Source of the DNA: Lactarius indigo
Taxonomy: Eukaryota > Basidiomycota > Agaricomycetes > Russulales > Russulaceae
DNA length: 64,000 nucleotides
Reading direction: 5' to 3'
Assembly (NCBI GenBank): GCA_025766275.1
Contig: JAFKAC010000009.1
Coordinates: forward strand, 1,178,001 to 1,242,000
A model generated the notes under the pieces. The model did not search any database. It worked only from the letters and a program-made list of their open reading frames with translations, and had not been told where the DNA came from. The position numbers were made by a program, and so were the translations under genes. Of the stretch, positions 62,587 to 64,000 are shown one piece after another (positions within the stretch are counted from its first letter, which is position 1; the number at the start of each line of letters is the position of its first letter).

Positions 62587-63402
62587 TTAAGGGGAATCTA
62601 GGTACAATTTTTGTTCTTCGATGTACTGTGCGATGTAATTGGGAACCATGCGACACCAAGAATCGTCCCTGGCGAGAATTTTTGCACGCACTTCACTGGA
62701 GCTGAATGTTTGCAACTCGTCGTCTATATCCGCGATGAATACACGGTCAACCCGAACCCACTCTTCCGCAGCCTCGAGGGTCACGGTCTCTTTGCGGGGG
62801 CCTGCAAGCTTCATCGTACGTCGAGCGCAGATAACCCGAGCATCGCTGCCATCAGGAGCGAAGAACTGTCGTAATGCAGCATCCATGGCCTCGGGCGAGC
62901 CATCGTCATAGTATCGAGGTGCGAGAAAACGCTCGAGCGTGTCGATGCCCTGTATGAAGGCGAGCTGAGCTCCTGCGGGGAGTGCAGTGCGCAGCCGCTC
63001 TGCTTTATGAATGAATGCAGGCGCATCGACTAGCGCTACGGCAGCGTTGATATCGCACGCTAGGCGCACCATCATCTCAACACGCTGTGATGGGGAGGCA
63101 TCACCAGGGCGTGGGGTTTTGTCAGCGTTGCGCACGCTCAAGAGGAGAAGACGTGCTTCTGCCGGAGAAGCGGCTGCGGGGAGTAGGGAGAGCGCCCGGT
63201 GGGCGAGAGTCGGTGGATTGAAGGACGAGTCGAGAATGGCGACTCGAAATGCGGAGACGCCTGTCGCGACGGGTAAGCCGGTGAGAGCCTGAGGACCAGG
63301 TCGCGGGTATGGCCAGCCTGAATAGGGCTTGTGGATAAACTCGACCTTTGTGACTCCTCGTTGTAGTCTGGCGATCGCTGCGCTAACGAAGTCTGTCATC
63401 AT
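62587..63402 (-). CDS. Nicotinamide mononucleotide adenylyltransferase, Pof1-like
   Basis: Intronless, 271 residues. Nucleotidyltransferase fold: FRVAILDSSFNPPTLAHRAL carries the (H/T)xGH-like NTP site (here NPPTLAH), RLLLLSVRNADKTPRPGDAS, a mid-domain AFIQGIDTLERFLAPRYYDD, VICARRT, FIADIDDELQTFSSSEVRAKI (the ISSTxxR-like C-terminal motif) and IAQYIEEQKLYL. This fits the yeast Pof1 branch of NMNAT, which makes NAD from NMN and ATP; function is inferred from the family. The start MMTDFVSAAIARLQ is the first in-frame Met. It is convergent with FAS, the two stops 141 bp apart. Confidence 0.88.
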   Translation of the reverse strand: MMTDFVSAAIARLQRGVTKVEFIHKPYSGWPYPRPGPQALTGLPVATGVSAFRVAILDSSFNPPTLAHRALSLLPAAASPAEARLLLLSVRNADKTPRPGDASPSQRVEMMVRLACDINAAVALVDAPAFIHKAERLRTALPAGAQLAFIQGIDTLERFLAPRYYDDGSPEAMDAALRQFFAPDGSDARVICARRTMKLAGPRKETVTLEAAEEWVRVDRVFIADIDDELQTFSSSEVRAKILARDDSWCRMVPNYIAQYIEEQKLYLDSP

Positions 63403-64000
63403 TATGCCGTAGTGAGCCCGTTTCGGGCATGGGTTGTTGTTTGGGTGAGGCTACTCAAAAATGGTAATTGAACGTGAACGTGACTCACTGCACTTTGTTC
63501 TTTGACCACCACGTATCGTTGTTCGTTATGGAAAAAGATGAAGATGGATTTTACACTGCGCCAGTAGGAGGTGTGTGTATCGACGGTGTTGTGGGTTACG
63601 TTGTCCGATCCAAGATTATCTGCAGGGGCACCCAATCCAGAGACCACCAAACCAAATGACGCTACAGCAGGTATGTCACATGCAACTACTATTATGGAAC
63701 GCGGTGAACACGAACCCCCAAAGCAACGCCTCCCTCCAATGAGGCAACAGACCTGATCAAATCTACATTTGATGTCCATGTGGGTGCCGCAGACTCGGCG
63801 CATGGCGCTGGGCCCATAAATCGCCTTCCAGGTCACATTAGCACAGCAACAAGAGGACAAAAGCTCGCCGTTGTATAGCGTCAAATCGTTTGAGGAGCTC
63901 GGGCTGTACGCTGTCCCCGTCTCTGTGTGCCGCAGCAGGCTTACTGTTTGCCGTCAGACATGCGGACCTTCTCAAAGGTATCTATGATATGGGCTTTACC
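63403..64000. other. Right edge, possible partial gene on the minus strand
   Basis: The NMNAT-like gene's upstream region. On the minus strand, 64000 to about 63760 reads as open, partly Cys-rich protein (LLSSCCCANVTWKAIYG) with candidate donors and acceptors (GTAAGC near 63945, GTCTGT near 63757). I cannot name a family, and the locus is cut by the window. It may be chance. Confidence 0.25.

Overview
The window is nuclear DNA of a filamentous basidiomycete, most likely an Agaricomycete. Its genes carry many introns of about 45-75 bp with GT-AG (rarely GC-AG) ends. It holds a DUF6593 gene, a family I know only from basidiomycetes, a single-gene fused beta-alpha fatty acid synthase, and a Harbinger-like transposon remnant. 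No rRNA, tRNA, CRISPR or virus was recognised. Exon coordinates are read by eye from splice sites and reading-frame continuity; every joined model given keeps an open frame from ATG to stop.

Layout: (1) 1-5615, 3' portion of a paladin-like phosphatase gene (+), cut by the window edge. (2) 6100-7110, a non-autonomous PIF/Harbinger element with 35-bp terminal inverted repeats and a 3-bp target duplication. (3) 8549-11724, MAK21/NOC1 ribosome-biogenesis factor (-). (4) 12205-17356, two tandem sedolisin (S53) secreted protease genes (+). (5) 17709-20287, a DUF6593 gene (-) divergent from the ATG15 autophagic lipase gene (+). (6) 21571-25454, a conserved disordered protein (+), CTF8 (-) and an alpha/beta hydrolase (+); the last two are divergent over 208 bp. 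(7) 25455-29179, a 3.7-kb gene-poor stretch. (8) 29180-38070, a PMC1-type vacuolar Ca2+-ATPase, a disordered basic/acidic protein whose start codon is split by an intron, and a Mid2-like single-pass surface protein, all +. (9) 38071-43865, a 5.8-kb gene-poor stretch. (10) 43866-48547, a VTC polyphosphate polymerase subunit (-) divergent over 182 bp from the GTR2/RagC GTPase gene (+). (11) 49710-62445, a 19-exon, 3,930-residue fused fatty acid synthase (+), convergent with a Pof1-like NMN adenylyltransferase gene (-). (12) 63403-64000, an unresolved right edge.

Several genes touch vacuole and nutrient physiology: ATG15 (lysis of autophagic bodies), PMC1 (vacuolar calcium), VTC (vacuolar polyphosphate, phosphate sensing by SPX) and GTR2 (TORC1 control at the vacuole). 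This may be chance proximity, but VTC and GTR2 share one short promoter. The most unusual structures are a 9-nt micro-exon inside the VTC SPX domain, the split start codon at 34638/34694, the sedolisin duplication with one GC-AG intron and one acidic repeat insertion, the Harbinger remnant, and the single-chain FAS with one ACP.
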